A stretch of DNA of 64,000 nucleotides from Peptoniphilaceae bacterium. Lineage in GTDB: Bacteria > Bacillota > Clostridia > Tissierellales > Peptoniphilaceae. Below are positions 63,066-64,000 of the stretch, piece after piece. The position numbers and the translations under genes are program-made. The stretch covers positions 62,001-126,000 of the forward strand of contig JAQYPV010000023.1 of NCBI GenBank assembly GCA_028726605.1, read 5' to 3'. The notes under the pieces are model-generated. The model had not been told where the DNA came from, did no database searches, and saw only the letters and a list, made by a program, of their open reading frames with translations. Each line of letters opens with the position of its first letter. Within the stretch, counting starts at the first letter, position 1.

Positions 63066-64000
63066 GCCACGAACCCCTCAGCGCGCAAGGCGTCCAGAAT
63101 CTGCTCCACCGCCGCTTCGCACGTCTCGCGGTCGCGGTGCTCCGCCATGACGCGCACCAAGGGTTCCGTCCCCGAGGCGCGCACGAGCGTGCGGCCGTCA
63201 TCGCCCAGGAGCGCATCCGCCGCCGCAATGGCCTCCTGCACGCGCGCATTGGCCAGCGCCGCCTCTTTGTCCGCCACGCGCACGTTCTTCAACACCTGCG
63301 GGTAGGGCTGGAATTCCATGTGAAGCGACGCGAGGTCGCTCTTGCGTTCGACCATGATCTCCGTCACGCGCAGCGCCGTCAACACGCCGTCGCCCGTCGT
63401 GGCGTACTTGGAGAAGATGATGTGGCCGGACTGTTCGCCGCCCAGCGCGTAGCCGTTTTTGAACATCTCCGCCGCCACGTACTTGTCGCCCACGGGGGTC
63501 TTCGCCGCGTGGATGCCGGCGCGCTCAAAGGCTTTGTAGAGACCGAAGTTGGACATGACCGTGGTCACCACGGTGTTAGCCGGCAGCGCGTTGTTGGCTT
63601 TGAGATCCACGCCGCAGAGGTAGAGAATGGCGTCGCCGTCCACGACGTTCCCGTGATTGTCCACGGCGATGCAGCGGTCGGCGTCGCCGTCAAAGGCGAA
63701 CCCGCAGTCCAGCTTGGACTCTTTCACGAGTTTCACCAGGCTCTCGATGTGGGTAGAGCCGCTATCCACGTTGATGTTGAGGCCATTGGGCTCGTCGTGG
63801 ATGACGAAGGTCTCCGCGCCCAGCGCGTCGAAGACGTTTTTGGCGATGGTGAAGGCGGCGCCGTTGGCCGTGTCCAGCCCGATGCGCAGGCGCTTAAATG
63901 AGCGGCGCACCGTCTGCATGAGGTAGCCGATGTAGCGGTTGCGCCCCTGCGAGTAATCCGACACTTCGCCGATGTCCTCCCGCTCGGCCAGAGGGATCTC
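63062..64000 (-). CDS. glmM: Phosphoglucosamine mutase (5' end beyond window)
   Basis: C-terminal 312 residues of GlmM; the frame is open to the window edge, so the track start at 63964 is not real. The metal-binding loop FDGDADR is present, then GGEQSGHIIF (substrate loop) and RASGTEPLVRVM (phosphate-binding C-terminal loop). The active-site Ser loop lies outside the window. GlmM converts glucosamine-6-phosphate, the GlmS product, to glucosamine-1-phosphate for UDP-GlcNAc. Coupled to cca by a four-base overlap. Confidence 0.95.
   Translation of the reverse strand, partial: EIPLAEREDIGEVSDYSQGRNRYIGYLMQTVRRSFKRLRIGLDTANGAAFTIAKNVFDALGAETFVIHDEPNGLNINVDSGSTHIESLVKLVKESKLDCGFAFDGDADRCIAVDNHGNVVDGDAILYLCGVDLKANNALPANTVVTTVMSNFGLYKAFERAGIHAAKTPVGDKYVAAEMFKNGYALGGEQSGHIIFSKYATTGDGVLTALRVTEIMVERKSDLASLHMEFQPYPQVLKNVRVADKEAALANARVQEAIAAADALLGDDGRTLVRASGTEPLVRVMAEHRDRETCEAAVEQILDALRAEGFVA

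Overview
The window comes from a GC-rich, low-complexity-poor chromosome of an anaerobic, fermentative member of the Firmicutes (Bacillota), probably Clostridia/Tissierellia. The evidence is the gdpP-rplI-dnaB and rpsF-ssb-rpsR blocks, a DnaD/DnaI-type helicase-loading pair, Rex, an [FeFe] hydrogenase, rubrerythrin, rubredoxin, acetate kinase, and cell-wall-binding-repeat (CWB2) surface proteins of the clostridial kind. AGGAGG-type ribosome sites and frequent TTG/GTG starts fit this. I cannot name the species. No rRNA, tRNA, CRISPR array or complete insertion sequence was found.

Layout. 1-6.5 kb (minus): replication and c-di-AMP operon (yybS-like, gdpP, rplI, dnaB, dnaD-like, dnaI-like, the last cut by the window edge). 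6.7-7.9 kb: rpsF-ssb-rpsR. 8.3-16.9 kb: two CAP-domain/CWB2 surface proteins on opposite strands, flanking an M16C metalloprotease and exonuclease III. 16.9-22.8 kb: one minus-strand run of a UvrD-like helicase fused to a RecB-like Fe-S nuclease, a YtrA-type GntR regulator, an ABC ATPase with a long N-terminal extension, and two permeases, leading into the second CAP/CWB2 gene. 23-25.6 kb: membrane-anchored polysaccharide deacetylase, a repeat-rich gene desert, then queT behind a preQ1-I-like riboswitch and terminator. 25.7-29.3 kb: an overlapping pair encoding a glutamate-cysteine-ligase-like enzyme and an ATP-grasp ligase, divergent from a metallo-beta-lactamase-fold protein. 29.4-33.7 kb: rubrerythrin, ackA, a sugar-phosphate nucleotidyltransferase and an AI-2E-type exporter.

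33.8-38.7 kb is the most accessory-looking part. It is AT-richer and holds small membrane and secreted proteins, a desert of hairpin-forming repeats, and a five-gene plus-strand operon: secreted protein ending near SGVWSPDS, anchored extracellular protein, two permeases, and an ABC ATPase carrying an E-loop as in lantibiotic self-protection transporters. I read it as a candidate secreted-peptide/self-immunity system.

38.8-51.6 kb is mostly housekeeping and redox: a Sel1-like protein, glmS, a thioredoxin-like [2Fe-2S] protein with an [FeFe] hydrogenase, a degenerate GDPD-like membrane protein, an ABC-F protein, rex, cardiolipin synthase, typA and an anti-sigma-like ATPase. 51.8-64 kb holds rubredoxin, a TVP38-family protein, a GT4 glycosyltransferase, the protein quality-control run tig-clpP-clpX-lon-engB (an intrinsic terminator sits between clpX and lon), a DegV protein, cca and the 3' part of glmM. 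Many promoters look like extended -10 elements (TGnTAnnnT) with weak -35 boxes.
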